A DNA stretch of 64,000 nt from Actinokineospora auranticolor (lineage in GTDB: Bacteria; Actinomycetota; Actinomycetes; Mycobacteriales; Pseudonocardiaceae). Location: positions 186,001 to 250,000 of the forward strand of contig NZ_PTIX01000006.1 of the NCBI RefSeq assembly GCF_002934265.1. The letters are read 5' to 3'. This document shows, one piece after another, positions 8,390 through 18,772 of the stretch (within the stretch, counting starts at the first letter, position 1; every line of letters starts with the position of its first letter). The notes beneath the pieces were generated by a model that saw only the letters and a program-made list of their open reading frames with translations, did not search any database and was not told the origin of the DNA. The translations under genes were made by a program, and so were the position numbers.

Positions 8390-9540
8390 CCGAAGACCTC
8401 GCCGCGCACCGGGATCACCAGGGTCGCCGCGAGCGGTAAGAGCGCGCCGATGGTCAACGCCCACGGCCAGTCCACCGCGGTCACGAGCATCGCGAACAGC
8501 GGCGCGACCGCCATGGCCAACGCGTTCTGGCCGGTGTTCTGGACGCCCAGCGCGCGCCCCGCCCAGAACGGACCGGCCAGCTCGGCCGTCGCGGTGAAGC
8601 CCAACCCGTTGTCGCTGACCGAGAACACCGACACCGCGACGATCGCGACCACCGCGAGCCACGGGCTGACGGCCCCGCCGACGCCCCAGACCAGCAGCGA
8701 CACCCCGGCACCCAGGGCGATCCAGCGCATCGGCCGGAGCCTGCTCGCGACCCGGTCCGACCACACCCCCGCGCCGATCCGGCCCGCCGCGCCGACGAAC
8801 TGCACCACGGCCAGCACCACGCCCGCGGTCACCGGGCTCCAGTCCAGTTCGGACACCAGGTAGGTCAGCGCGTACGTGCTCGCCACGAACTGCGGGCCGA
8901 CCAGCAGCGCGCTCGCCACGTGCACCCGCCACAGCCGCGCACCCCGGTACGGCGACCGGGTCTCCTCGACGTGCTTGGGCGGCTGCCGCGGCGGGTCGAC
9001 CAGGCCAGCCGCCACGACCACCCCGACGACCAGGCTCAGCCCGGCGGGGATCACCAGGGCCCACTGGTAGCCCCACGACGCCGCGGCGGGCGGCAGGGTC
9101 AGCGCGGCGATGCCGACGCCGATCGGGGTGCAGGTCTGCCGGATCCCCATGGCCAGGCCGCGCTCGGTCGGGGCGAACCAACCCAGGACCGCGCGCCCGC
9201 TGGCCGCGCTGATCGATGCCGAGAAGCTGCCCGCGACGACCAGCAGCACCCCCATCGCCACCGGACCGGACACGGCCGCGGCGGCCAGGCCCGCGAGACC
9301 GGTGCCGAGCATGCCGACGGTCATCACCACGCGCTCGCCGAACCGGTCCGCCGCGGCGCCCCAGGCGATGAGCGCGATGAGCACGCCCAGCACGGGGGCG
9401 GCGGCGAGCGTGCCCGCCTCGGTCAGGGACAGGCCCAGCGCCCCGCGCAGGACCGGCAGCAGGAAGGGGAGCCCGTAGACCAGGCTCGACACGGCCGCTT
9501 GGGCGGCGACCGCGATTCCCAGGATGACCCAGCGTCGCAT
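8365..9540 (-). CDS. Major facilitator superfamily transporter
   Basis: The product is 391 residues from ATG 9540, with about 12 membrane helices. The MFS motif between helices 2 and 3 reads [13 protein letters not shown], and helix 4-5 has the [24 protein letters not shown] pattern typical of the CynX/NarK-like and OFA-like branches. No ribosome site precedes ATG 9540. TATGTT lies six bases upstream, suggesting a leaderless message. Substrate is unknown. The nearest functional guess is an anion or drug exporter, without support from neighbours. Confidence 0.85.
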   Translation of the reverse strand: MRRWVILGIAVAAQAAVSSLVYGLPFLLPVLRGALGLSLTEAGTLAAAPVLGVLIALIAWGAAADRFGERVVMTVGMLGTGLAGLAAAAVSGPVAMGVLLVVAGSFSASISAASGRAVLGWFAPTERGLAMGIRQTCTPIGVGIAALTLPPAAASWGYQWALVIPAGLSLVVGVVVAAGLVDPPRQPPKHVEETRSPYRGARLWRVHVASALLVGPQFVASTYALTYLVSELDWSPVTAGVVLAVVQFVGAAGRIGAGVWSDRVASRLRPMRWIALGAGVSLLVWGVGGAVSPWLAVVAIVAVSVFSVSDNGLGFTATAELAGPFWAGRALGVQNTGQNALAMAVAPLFAMLVTAVDWPWALTIGALLPLAATLVIPVRGEVFGQRLVSTR

Positions 9541-9560
9541 GTAGTTAACATAGCTAACGT
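9541..9560 (-). promoter_or_regulatory. Promoter/possible operator of the MFS gene
   Basis: Read on the minus strand, GTTAGCTATGTTAAC contains a -10-like TATGTT six bases before the ATG. It also has the imperfect palindrome GTTA-N7-TAAC, which could be a repressor site over the promoter. Confidence 0.4.
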
Positions 9561-9597
9561 TTCCCGAATAGCGGAACCACTTTCCCAATGAATGAGA

Positions 9598-9629
9598 ATG
9601 GCCCCCGACCTGAGCAGGTCGGGGGCCAT
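9598..9629 (-). terminator. Terminator of the etfD-type gene
   Basis: A perfect 15-bp inverted repeat (ATGGCCCCCGACCTG, 2-nt loop, complement) stands 15 bases past the etfD stop codon on the minus strand. Confidence 0.85.
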
Positions 9630-9643
9630 CGGGGGTTCGCAGG

Positions 9644-11887
9644 TCAGGAGGACTTGTCCGCCTCCGGCAGCGGGGTACCCGGGTCGGTCACGTCGGTCGG
9701 GGTGTCCATCGGCTCTTGGCCCCGGCGCACGGCCTGGAGCAGGAGCTGGGCGACGTCCACGACCTCGACGTGCTCGGCCGCGAGGCCGTCGGACTGCCGG
9801 GCGGTGACGCCGTCGGTCAGCATCACGCGGCAGAACGGGCAGCCGGTCGCGATCTTCGACGGCGCGGTGCCGAGCGCCTCGTCCACGCGGTCGATGTTGA
9901 TCCGCTTGCCGACGCGCTCCTCCATCCACATCCGCGCGCCGCCCGCGCCGCAGCACATCGAGCGGTCGGCGTGCCGGGGCATCTCGCGCAGCTTCGCGCC
10001 CGAGGCGCCGACGAGTTCGCGCGGCGCCTCGTAGACCTGGTTGTGCCTGCCCAGGTAGCACGGGTCGTGGTAGGTGACGTCCTCGGCGACGGGGGCGACC
10101 GGCACCAGCCGCCGCTCGCGGACCAGCTTGTTGAGCAGCTGCGTGTGGTGCACGACCTCGTACTCGCCGCCGAGCTGAGGGTACTCGTTGGCCAGGGTGT
10201 TGAAGCAGTGCGCGCAGGTCACGACGATCTTGCGGCGGCCCGGTTCGCGGTCCTCGAAGACCGCGTTGATGACCTCGACGTTCTGCTGGGCCAGCATCTG
10301 GAACAGGAACTCGTTGCCCGCGCGCCGCGCCGGGTCGCCGGTGCAGGTCTCCTCGGAGCCGAGCACCGCGTACTTCACCTCGGCGGTGTGCAGCAGCTCG
10401 GCGACCGCCCGGGTCGTCTTCTTCGCGCGGTCCTCGAAGGCCCCCGCGCAGCCGACCCAGAACAGGTACTCGGTGTCGTCGGCGAGCTCGCCGTCGAAGA
10501 CGGGCACCTCGAAGTCGAGGTCCTGGGTCCAGGCCAGGCGGTCCTTGGCGTTCTGCCCCCAGGGGTTGCCCTTGTTCTCCAGGTTCTTGAACATGCCGCC
10601 CAGCTCGGACGGGAAGTTCGACTCGATCAGCACCTGGTAGCGGCGCATGTCCACGATGTGGTCGACGTGCTCGATGTCCACCGGGCACTGCTCGACGCAG
10701 GCGCCGCAGGTGGTGCAGGACCAGAGCACCTCGGGGTCGATGACACCGCCGTCGTCGCCGACCAGCAGCCGCTCGGCCTCGGCGATGGCGAGCACGTCGA
10801 TGCCCGCGTACGGGTTGTCGCCGGTCAGGCCGACCTCGTCGCCCGCCATGTCCTTCTTGCCACCCGCGAGCAGGTAGGGCGCCTTGGCGTACGCGTGGTC
10901 GCGGAGCTGGGTGATGACCAGCTTCGGCGACAGCGGCTTGCCGGTGTTCCAGGCCGGGCACTGCGACTGGCAGCGGCCGCACTCGGTGCAGGTGCTGAAG
11001 TCGAGCCAGCCCTTCCAGGAGAAGTCCTCGACCTTGCCCGCGCCGAAGACGTCCTTCTCCGGGTCGGCCTCCTCGAAGTCGAGGACCTGGCCGCCGGAGG
11101 TCATCGGCTTGACCGCGCCGAGCGCGACGCCGCCGTCCGCCTCGCGCTTGAAGTAGATGTTGAAGAAGGCGCTGAACCGGTGCCAGGCCACACCCATGGT
11201 CATGTACCGGGCGACCACGGCCACCCACACCATCGCGCCCATGAGCTTGATGAACGCCAGCGCCGACACCAGGTCCGGGCTCCCGGGCAGCAGCTCGCTG
11301 ATCGGGTTGGTGACGAACGCGGCCCAGGTGGGGACCTCCCCGACGCCGGGGAGCGCGGCCTTGCCCGCGCGGACACCGAGGATGCCGATGCCCTCGAGGA
11401 TGACGACGGCCTCGACGAAGTACGCCTGCCAGAAGTTCGAGCCCGCGAACCGCGAGAGCCGGTCGGCGCGCCGGGGGTGGTTGCGCTGGCGGATGATGAC
11501 CAGGACGACGCCGCCGACGAGGGTGCCCAGGCCGAGCAGCTCCATGAGCAGGTGCCAGAGGTTCCAGTGGTCGAGGACCGGCCAGCCCCAGGACGGGACG
11601 AAGACCTCGCCGTAGGCCTCGAACAGCGCGGCCGAGCCGACGAGGAAGCCCCACATCACCAGCCAGTGCCACGGGCCGACGTGCCGGAACTTGTTCATCC
11701 GCGTGTGCGCGGCGAACTCCTTGATGAGGGTCCGCATGCGCGGCCCGAACGGCCCGTTGCGGGTCGCGTCGGGCTGGCCGAGCCGGATGATCGACACCAT
11801 CCGCGCGACGGTGCGCACGAACATGCTCCACGCCACGAGGCTGACCGCGACCGCGACCAGCCCCAGCGTCCACTGCACGACACCCAT
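9644..11887 (-). CDS. etfD: EtfD-type membrane iron-sulfur reductase
   Basis: The product is 747 residues from ATG 11887 (GGAAGG upstream). The N-terminal part (about 1-250) holds about six membrane helices resembling the NarI/HdrE haem-b subunit. Next come two [4Fe-4S] ferredoxin motifs, CTECGRCQSQCP (about residue 300) and CTTCGACVEQCP (about 392). Two cysteine-rich CCG domains follow, with CAHCFNTLANEYP (about 555) and CCGAGGARMWMEE (about 643). This is the layout of M. tuberculosis Rv0338c, named EtfD. EtfD takes electrons from the electron transfer flavoprotein, loaded by acyl-CoA dehydrogenases, and passes them to menaquinone. It would complete the electron path from FadE5. A TACTGGCCAGTA palindrome lies in its promoter. 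Confidence 0.9.
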   Translation of the reverse strand: MGVVQWTLGLVAVAVSLVAWSMFVRTVARMVSIIRLGQPDATRNGPFGPRMRTLIKEFAAHTRMNKFRHVGPWHWLVMWGFLVGSAALFEAYGEVFVPSWGWPVLDHWNLWHLLMELLGLGTLVGGVVLVIIRQRNHPRRADRLSRFAGSNFWQAYFVEAVVILEGIGILGVRAGKAALPGVGEVPTWAAFVTNPISELLPGSPDLVSALAFIKLMGAMVWVAVVARYMTMGVAWHRFSAFFNIYFKREADGGVALGAVKPMTSGGQVLDFEEADPEKDVFGAGKVEDFSWKGWLDFSTCTECGRCQSQCPAWNTGKPLSPKLVITQLRDHAYAKAPYLLAGGKKDMAGDEVGLTGDNPYAGIDVLAIAEAERLLVGDDGGVIDPEVLWSCTTCGACVEQCPVDIEHVDHIVDMRRYQVLIESNFPSELGGMFKNLENKGNPWGQNAKDRLAWTQDLDFEVPVFDGELADDTEYLFWVGCAGAFEDRAKKTTRAVAELLHTAEVKYAVLGSEETCTGDPARRAGNEFLFQMLAQQNVEVINAVFEDREPGRRKIVVTCAHCFNTLANEYPQLGGEYEVVHHTQLLNKLVRERRLVPVAPVAEDVTYHDPCYLGRHNQVYEAPRELVGASGAKLREMPRHADRSMCCGAGGARMWMEERVGKRINIDRVDEALGTAPSKIATGCPFCRVMLTDGVTARQSDGLAAEHVEVVDVAQLLLQAVRRGQEPMDTPTDVTDPGTPLPEADKSS

Positions 11888-11940
11888 GTGGTGGCGACCT
11901 TCCGTCGGTTCGGCAACGGGCTCCGCGACCCTACGCCTTC

Positions 11941-11954
11941 TTACTGGCCAGTAA
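11941..11954. promoter_or_regulatory. Perfect palindromic operator between etfD and the TetR gene
   Basis: TTACTGGCCAGTAA is a perfect 14-bp palindrome about 54 bases upstream of etfD and 127 bases upstream of the divergent TetR gene. It is a member of the TACY-N4-RGTA motif family found at several fatty-acid genes here. Confidence 0.65.
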
Positions 11955-12080
11955 CCGTCTTGGTGAAGCCTAAGTCGGCCAAGTGTGACGCACACGTCGG
12001 GAAATATCTGGACGTTCGTTCAGGTACTTTTGCGCCGTGCACGTGCCCATCTTGCTAGCGATCACCACCCCAGGCCGGAT

Positions 12081-12650
12081 ATGAGGTCCTACCGGAAGGT
12101 GGACGGCCGCCGCCTCCGCGGCGACCAACGGCGGCGGCAGATCACCGAAGCCACGCTGCGGGTGATCGAGCGGGAGGGTGTGGCGGGGGTGTCGCACCGG
12201 GTGGTGGCGACGGAGGCCGGGATCCCGCCCGCGTCGATCACCTACCACTACGCGGCCCTGGACGACCTGCTGGAGGCGACCCTGGTCGAGTCGGCGGCGG
12301 AACTGGCGGTGGAGGTCCGCGACCTGATCGAGTCGACCCGGATCAAGGGCCTGAGCCCGGCGGGAGCGGTGGCGGAAGTCCTCGCGGAAGCCCTCGGGTC
12401 GCGGCGGGGGCGGACGATGGCGCAGTACGAGCTCTACCTGCTGGCCGCGCGCAAACCCGCGCTGCGCTCGGCGGCGCGGCTGTGGCTGGACGTGCTGACA
12501 AGCCTGGGACGGCAACCGGACGAGGTCGGCTTCCGCGCTTTCCTCGCCGCCGTCGACGGAGTCCTCATGCAAGGCCTGATCGACGACGAACCCCCGACGG
12601 CGGCCGAACTGCTACCGGTGGTCGAGCACCTCCTCGCCCCGCTGCGCTGA
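12081..12650 (+). CDS. TetR/AcrR-family regulator
   Basis: The product is 189 residues from ATG 12081; no strong ribosome site is seen. The helix-turn-helix spans about residues 14-60 (RRRQITEATLRVIEREGVAG, then HRVVATEAGIPPASITYHYAALDDLLEAT). The rest is the variable all-helical ligand domain. It is transcribed away from etfD with the shared palindrome between them, so it is a candidate repressor of etfD and of itself. The other TetR candidate for that site is at 33815-34471. Confidence 0.85.
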   Translation: MRSYRKVDGRRLRGDQRRRQITEATLRVIEREGVAGVSHRVVATEAGIPPASITYHYAALDDLLEATLVESAAELAVEVRDLIESTRIKGLSPAGAVAEVLAEALGSRRGRTMAQYELYLLAARKPALRSAARLWLDVLTSLGRQPDEVGFRAFLAAVDGVLMQGLIDDEPPTAAELLPVVEHLLAPLR

Positions 12651-12691
12651 CCCCAGTTCCACCCCTGGGACGCGCCGCACCCCATCCATGC

Positions 12692-13294
12692 CTAAGAGCG
12701 TGTTTGAGATCTAAGCCGAGTTCGTGACGTCCTTCGAGGCGGGAGTCGCTCCCGGTCTCGACGACTCCGCCACCAGTACCACGTGGCGGCGGCGCCCAGA
12801 AGCCCACCAACAGAGTTCAGAATGGCGTCGTCCGCAGTGGTTGCCCGCCCCACAGCGAGCAACCACTGCGCGGCTTCAATAAGAACGGAAACCGAGACGA
12901 TAGCCATGATCAGGGCTCGCCATGAGCGCATCCTTGGCACGCGCAACGGAAGCAAGGCCGTGATAGGGAAAATCAGCACAAGATTGCCCAACGCTTGCAC
13001 CCTAGCAGTGTCTCCTTCCGTTCCGGTTTCCACCATGGAAGCCATTTCGGCGCCCGGGACCAAGTTCACCATCGTCCTTCCGGCCAACCCGGAAACTGGC
13101 ATAGCCACTAGATACAGTATTGGAATCGCCGTACACACGAGAAGGCCGTCCAGGATCGCTGTCCTCCGCGCCTCCGTGGCAGGCATTCTCTTCTGTCGTC
13201 TAACCGAAAGAGCCCATACTGAGACAATCGCGATGGACGCGAGCACGAGGAAGGGCACAAACAGGCCGCCAAAGTTTCGCCACAACTGCTGCAA
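12692..13294 (-). CDS. VanZ-like membrane protein
   Basis: The product is 200 residues from TTG 13294, which follows GGAGGG at normal spacing. It has about five membrane helices and the VanZ ending: acidic/aromatic IEAAQWLLAVGRATTADDAILNSVGGLLGA, then a basic tail. VanZ in enterococci contributes to teicoplanin resistance; the wider family's role is unknown. Its base composition is visibly lower in GC than flanking genes, with more AT-ending codons, which suggests acquisition from elsewhere. The tail is Arg-rich and cytoplasmic. Confidence 0.8.
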   Translation of the reverse strand: MQQLWRNFGGLFVPFLVLASIAIVSVWALSVRRQKRMPATEARRTAILDGLLVCTAIPILYLVAMPVSGLAGRTMVNLVPGAEMASMVETGTEGDTARVQALGNLVLIFPITALLPLRVPRMRSWRALIMAIVSVSVLIEAAQWLLAVGRATTADDAILNSVGGLLGAAATWYWWRSRRDRERLPPRRTSRTRLRSQTRS

Positions 13295-13509
13295 CTCACC
13301 CTCCGAGAGTTCGACCTGTAGTTGATCCGTCTCTCAGCGTAATAGCAATATCCGAGCGAAGTACTCGGGACGGTCCAGGCTGCTCACCACAGCCAACCAG
13401 TTGCCGATGATCCGAAGGTCAGCCGGATGGGGAATCCAGCAAACAAATGTTGGGTGGGTAACTTCGGTTCACCCGTTCAACGCTGCATCCAGCAACGAAG
13501 TGCGCCGTC

Positions 13510-13971
13510 TCAAGCGCGTTCCGCCGCCGCCTTCAAGGTCGCCAGGGTCTGCTCGATGTTGCGCTGGTTGTGGACCGTCCGGTCGGAGACCCCGGTGCCC
13601 AGGGCGGTGATCGGGCGGATCCACGCCGGACGGCGGTCCCAGGTCGTCTCGGTGACGCGGCAGCCGCTCGCGGTCGGTTCGATGTCGTACTGCCAGCGGG
13701 CTACCGGGATGCCTTTGAAGGTCACGTCGAAGGCGAAGCGTTCGGGGCGGGCGTCGGTGACCGTGGACACCGTGGCCCATTTGCGGGGGCCGTTGACGTT
13801 GACGCCCTTGAAGCGGGCGCCGACGCGGGCGGTGGTGACGTCGTCGAGCCAGTGGCCCTTGGCGAACTCCGCCGCGACCCCGGCCAGTGCGGGCAGGTCG
13901 CTGACCAGGTCGTACACGCGCTCCGCTGGTGCTCGCACCTCGATGGTGGCCTGGGCGTCCGGTGTGGTCAC
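13510..13971 (-). CDS. SRPBCC (polyketide cyclase/START-like) family protein
   Basis: The product is 153 residues from GTG 13971, preceded by GGGAGGG. It overlaps the stop of the methyltransferase gene in a GTGA junction, so it is translationally coupled. The sequence fits the SRPBCC helix-grip fold: ATIEVRAPAERVYDLVSDLP at the start, PRKWATVSTVTDARPERFAFDV in the middle, and a long C-terminal helix (NIEQTLATLKAAAER). Such proteins bind hydrophobic ligands in a deep cavity. Coupling to a methyltransferase suggests a small-molecule pathway, but the substrate is unknown. Confidence 0.8.
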   Translation of the reverse strand: MTTPDAQATIEVRAPAERVYDLVSDLPALAGVAAEFAKGHWLDDVTTARVGARFKGVNVNGPRKWATVSTVTDARPERFAFDVTFKGIPVARWQYDIEPTASGCRVTETTWDRRPAWIRPITALGTGVSDRTVHNQRNIEQTLATLKAAAERA

Positions 13972-14714
13972 GTACCCTCCCGCTGCTCTCGCCGAGCCAC
14001 GAACACTAGCGGGGTGGTCCCGTCCAGACGAGACCTCGTGCTCGACTCCTCCAGCAGGTAGCCGGTCATCTCGTCGCCGATCTCGGCGCGGAGTTCGGCC
14101 TCGTGCTCGACCCAGAGGTCGAACAGGCGCAGCCACCGCTCGGTGGTGCCCTCGTGGACGAGGGTGTTCTCCAGGGCGAAACCCGCGGTGTCGAGCAGCG
14201 CGGTCCAGTCGGCGTGGGTGTCGCGGGCGGTGAACACGAATCGGCCGCCGGGGCGCAGGATGCGGTGGACCTCCGCCAAGCCCTCGGCGTAGTCGGGGGC
14301 GAAGAAGAAGGCGTCCAGGCTGAGCGCACCGTCCACACTGGACGACTCGAGTCCGGTCGAGGCGAAGGTGCCGACCGAGAACTCCGCGCGGCCCGCCAGG
14401 CCGAACTCCGGCGCGCGCGACCGGGCGTCCTCGATCCCGGCCGGGCTGAAGTCGACGCCCACCAGCCGCGTGTTCATCGCGCGGGCCAGCCACAGGCCGG
14501 GGCCGCCGCGACCGCAGCCGAGGTCCGCCAGGAGCGCGTCCGGGGGCAGCCGCAGCGCCGAGATGGCGGTGCCGAGGAAGAACCACGAGCACGAGCTGTT
14601 CGCCGCCACCCCCGGCACGTACTGCTCGCCGAACGCCTCGGCGTAGAGCCGGTGGGTCAGCGGGGCGCGTGCCGCGATGTGGAGGACGTCATATCCGGCG
14701 GAGGTATTGGACAT
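13968..14714 (-). CDS. Class I SAM-dependent methyltransferase
   Basis: The product is 248 residues from an ATG. The Rossmann-type SAM motif I is LLADLGCGRGGPGLWLA (about 62-78), followed by an acidic motif II (RLVGVDFSPAGIEDARSRA) and the post-motif VDGALSLDAFFFAPDYAEGLAEVHRILRPGGRFVFT. This is the methyltransferase type 11/25 fold. The acceptor cannot be told from sequence. It is followed by the SRPBCC gene with a 4-bp overlap. Confidence 0.88.
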   Translation of the reverse strand: MSNTSAGYDVLHIAARAPLTHRLYAEAFGEQYVPGVAANSSCSWFFLGTAISALRLPPDALLADLGCGRGGPGLWLARAMNTRLVGVDFSPAGIEDARSRAPEFGLAGRAEFSVGTFASTGLESSSVDGALSLDAFFFAPDYAEGLAEVHRILRPGGRFVFTARDTHADWTALLDTAGFALENTLVHEGTTERWLRLFDLWVEHEAELRAEIGDEMTGYLLEESSTRSRLDGTTPLVFVARREQREGT

Positions 14715-14762
14715 GGGTGGACACCTCTCACAAGCTCGTGCTGGTGGTCACCGCAGCGGGAC

Positions 14763-14819
14763 CGCCAAGTCGGGAACGATGCCGGGTGGGGATGAGGGGG
14801 TGGGTGGTGGGCGGAAATG
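14763..14819. repeat. 57-bp dispersed repeat, copy 1
   Basis: This segment, starting CGCCAAGTCGGGAACG and ending in GGTGGGCGGAAATG, is repeated with 55 of 57 bases identical at 53681-53737. Both copies lie immediately downstream of the 3' end of a minus-strand gene, in the same orientation and at nearly the same distance (copy 1 ends 4 bases beyond the 3' end at 14823). Confidence 0.9.
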
Positions 14820-14822
14820 AAC

Positions 14823-17030
14823 TCAGGAGGACCTCCGCAGCATTCGGGTGACACCGGCGGCGACCGTCGTGGCGAGGATCCAGCCCAGGGCGATCAGCGC
14901 CGCCGATATCCACTGCGACGGCCCGACGACGGTCCACTTGTTCTTGTGCCCGAAGTCCACGATGGGCACCAGTAGGTCCAATGTGTACAGAACCGGGTTC
15001 CACACCAGGTGGTCGTCCGCGTTGGCCTCGTGCGGCCGGGGGATCAGCGCGAACCACAGCGTGCCCACGATCAGGAACCCGGACAGCCACGCCAGCGCGC
15101 GGGTCGGCCGGTAGCCGTAGCCGACCATCCAGCGCTGCAACCAGCTCCACAGCCGGATACCCGGCGCGGCGAAGCCCGAACCGTCGGCCAGCGCGTTGTA
15201 GCGCCTGCGCTGCTTCTCCACCAGCACCGTCGCCGCGTGCTCCTCGTTGCCCGCGGCGCGCAGCATGTGCGCCATCTGCTCGTACGGGCCCGGCCGGTAG
15301 ACGTCGCGCATGCCGTGCCGCAGCCACCGCAGCCTGCGTTCGACCTCGGCGTCGTCGTCGAGGGCTATCGGGTCGCGCAGCGCGTCGTAGCGGAAGTCCT
15401 CCAGCTCGATGCGGCCGTGCGACTGCCAGAACCGCTCGTTGTCGGTCAGGAACGCGCACCGCAGGTGGCGCAGGTCGACCCGGCCGCGCGGGGGCGCGGC
15501 GACGTCGAGGCGCAGCTCCGGGGTCTGCACGCCGAACGCGTTGAGCGCCACGTCGTTGTGGCCGTTGCCCAGCACGGCGCCGTGGAAGTTGGTCTCCCGC
15601 AACACCTCCGCGCGGCGCATCCGGATCTCCCCCTGGGCGGAGAACGCGGCGTCGCCGTCGGCGCAGATCAGGTCGCGGCCGATGTGCGCGACCCGCAGGT
15701 CCAGCGACGGCTTGGGGGAGGCGTCGCGGGCGTAGCTGCCGGGGGCGACCAGCCTGCTGCCGCGCAGGTCGAGGTTGGCGCCGATCCGGGAGCCGGGCAG
15801 CAGGATCGAGCCGAACACCAGCAGCGCGCGCCCGTCGAGGTTGCCGCCGACGGAGAACCGGCGGCCCTCGATGGCGTCGCCGCGCCGGTTGCTCAGCACC
15901 GCGCGGTCGAGCAGCACGCTGCCCTGCACCTTCACGTCGACCAGCCGGAGCTGACCGGCGATGCGCGCGTCGCGGGCGTCGATGCCGCCGCGGACCTCGG
16001 TGCCGTCGAGGTGCACCGCGCGGTCGGCGTACGGCCCGGGCGGCCGGTGCGCCGACCCGACCTGCTCGACGAACGGCTCCGCGCCGCCGGAGAGGTCGAC
16101 GCGCGCGTGGGAGAGCCGCAGCGAACCGCCGATGTGCGCGTTGACCACGCGGATCGTGCCGGTGCTGGAGAAGTCGCGGTCGAGGTTGACGTTGCCGTCC
16201 ACCCGGCACCGGTCGGCGACCAGGGTGGCGTTCGGGTCGAAGAACGGGTCGTCCGGCGGGACGGTGCGGGAGTGCTCGGTGCGCGGGGTGAGCCGGGCGC
16301 CGCGCAGGGAGAAGTCGCTGTCCACGCGGACGCTGGGCAGGAACAGCGTGCCGTCGCAGCGGAAGGGTTCGCGGCTGTCCGGGTCGACGACCAGGTGCAG
16401 GTTGCCGCCGACCTGCATGCCGTTGCCGTTGAGCCCGAGGCCGCGCGGGTTGTGCAGCCGGGCGCCCGCGAAGTTGACGTTGCCGCCGCTGCGCAGGCCC
16501 GGGATGCGGATCTCGCCGTCGGCGCGCAGGTTGCGGCCGAGCAGCGCGCCGACCAGTTGCAGCCGGTCGCCGTGGAGCGCGGGGCCGGTCCGGGGCCGCA
16601 GCACGGCGCCGGAGAGCACGAGCGTGCCGTGGATCTCGCCGTCGGTCAGGTCGACCGTGCCCGCGACGACGGTCCCGTCGGTGATCTGCACGTCGTTGTC
16701 GCTGCGCAGGTTGCGGCCCTGGATGCCGGGTAACCAGCAGTCCCGGAACTCCACGCCCGCCAGCCGCGCCTGCCGCAGGTCCGGCTCGTGCTCGAACCGG
16801 CAGCGGACGAACTCCAGCAGGAACGGGAACTCCGCGGCCCGCAGGTCGAGCCTGCCCTCCACGAACCGCCCGGTGACGCTGACGACCGGCGCCGCCGTCG
16901 GCTTGCGCCTGCGCAGCACGCCGACGGCGTCCGGTTCCACCGCCCGCCGCACCACCTCGGCGGCGGGCAGCCGAGCCCAGTCCGGTGGCTCCGGGTCGTG
17001 CGGGTCGAACCCACCGTCGCGCCCCGCCAT
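14823..17030 (-). CDS. Large membrane-anchored protein with beta-helix-like repeats
   Basis: The product is 735 residues from ATG 17030, preceded by GGAGGGAGGGGG. Residues about 60-560 consist of short repeats of the type GxLxLxGxxxxGxLxLxxA (for example GTVDLTDGEIHGTLVLSGA, IRVVNAHIGGSLRLSHARV, AGQLRLVDVKVQGSVLLDRAVL). This resembles pentapeptide-like or right-handed beta-helix folds. A charged segment follows (about 590-650, with YRPGPYEQMAHMLRAAGNEEHA). Two or three C-terminal membrane helices come last, and the tail is Arg-rich. Similar actinobacterial proteins carry the unsupported name 'membrane oxidoreductase'; I see no redox motif. Function unknown. Confidence 0.75.
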   Translation of the reverse strand: MAGRDGGFDPHDPEPPDWARLPAAEVVRRAVEPDAVGVLRRRKPTAAPVVSVTGRFVEGRLDLRAAEFPFLLEFVRCRFEHEPDLRQARLAGVEFRDCWLPGIQGRNLRSDNDVQITDGTVVAGTVDLTDGEIHGTLVLSGAVLRPRTGPALHGDRLQLVGALLGRNLRADGEIRIPGLRSGGNVNFAGARLHNPRGLGLNGNGMQVGGNLHLVVDPDSREPFRCDGTLFLPSVRVDSDFSLRGARLTPRTEHSRTVPPDDPFFDPNATLVADRCRVDGNVNLDRDFSSTGTIRVVNAHIGGSLRLSHARVDLSGGAEPFVEQVGSAHRPPGPYADRAVHLDGTEVRGGIDARDARIAGQLRLVDVKVQGSVLLDRAVLSNRRGDAIEGRRFSVGGNLDGRALLVFGSILLPGSRIGANLDLRGSRLVAPGSYARDASPKPSLDLRVAHIGRDLICADGDAAFSAQGEIRMRRAEVLRETNFHGAVLGNGHNDVALNAFGVQTPELRLDVAAPPRGRVDLRHLRCAFLTDNERFWQSHGRIELEDFRYDALRDPIALDDDAEVERRLRWLRHGMRDVYRPGPYEQMAHMLRAAGNEEHAATVLVEKQRRRYNALADGSGFAAPGIRLWSWLQRWMVGYGYRPTRALAWLSGFLIVGTLWFALIPRPHEANADDHLVWNPVLYTLDLLVPIVDFGHKNKWTVVGPSQWISAALIALGWILATTVAAGVTRMLRRSS

Positions 17031-17101
17031 GCGCCCCCTCCCTCCACCCCGGGAGTTCAACGCACAGCGGTGACACCGCGTTCCCGAAGGCCTACCCCGG
17101 G

Positions 17102-17856
<755 letters not shown>

Positions 17857-17860
<4 letters not shown>

Positions 17861-18696
17861 TTGGTCGCCTCCTCGGGCTGCGCGACCTCGGTCGCCTCCG
17901 CCGAACGGATCTTGGTGCCGCCGGTGCGCCGCTCCAGGTACCGCGACAGGTACGACAGCGGGATGGTGATGATCAGGTAGCAGATGCCCGCGACCAGCAC
18001 CGGCGTCAGGCTCCTGGACTGGTTCAGCTCGGTGCGGCCGAACTGGGTCAGCTCGTACTGCACCTGGCTGGAACCCAGGAACAGCACCAGCGACGAGTCC
18101 TTGGTGAGCAGGATCAGCTCGTTGGTCAGCGGCGGCAGGATGATCTTGAACGCCTGCGGGATGACGATCCACACCATCGCCTTGGACTGCGACATGCCCA
18201 GCGAGCGGGCGGCCTCGACCTGCCCCTTGGGCACCGCCTGGATGCCCGCGCGGATCGTCTCGGCCATGTACGCCGACCCGACGATGCCGAGCGCGATCAT
18301 GATCGAGACGTAGCGGTCCAGGATGGTGCCGGGGAAGGCGAGCGGGATGCCGCTGCCGATGGCCAGGATGACCAGCAGCGCGGGCAGGCCGCGGAAGAAC
18401 TCGACGTAGGCACCGGCGATCCACCGGTACGCCCGCACCGACGACAGCCGCATGAGGGCGACGACCAGGCCGAGCACCAGGCCGAAGCCGAAGCCGAGCC
18501 CGGTGTAGATCAGGGTGTTGACCAGCGCGACGGTGATGACCTCGGGGAACATCCCGCCCGCGACGTCGAGGTCGAAGAACGCGTTGGCGACCCGCCCCCA
18601 GTCGGCGGCCACCGCGACGACCACGACGACCACGACCAGGACGGCGTACTGGACCGCGCGCACGATGCGGGCGCGCTTGCGCTTGGACATGGCCAC
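17857..18696 (-). CDS. Polar amino acid ABC transporter permease
   Basis: The product is 279 residues from GTG 18696 (AGGAG upstream). An internal ATG two codons on is possible but badly spaced. After a basic N-terminus there are about five membrane helices. The EAA loop of the HisM/GlnP family reads [29 protein letters not shown], and the earlier segment [19 protein letters not shown] is typical. The operon has only one permease, so the channel is probably a homodimer. Confidence 0.92.
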
Positions 18697-18772
18697 GGCG
18701 CTGCTCCTCGGGAGAAGTGGTGGGCCGCCGCGCCCGACGGCGGCGGCGACCCGCTAGCGGTGACCCGGTGAC

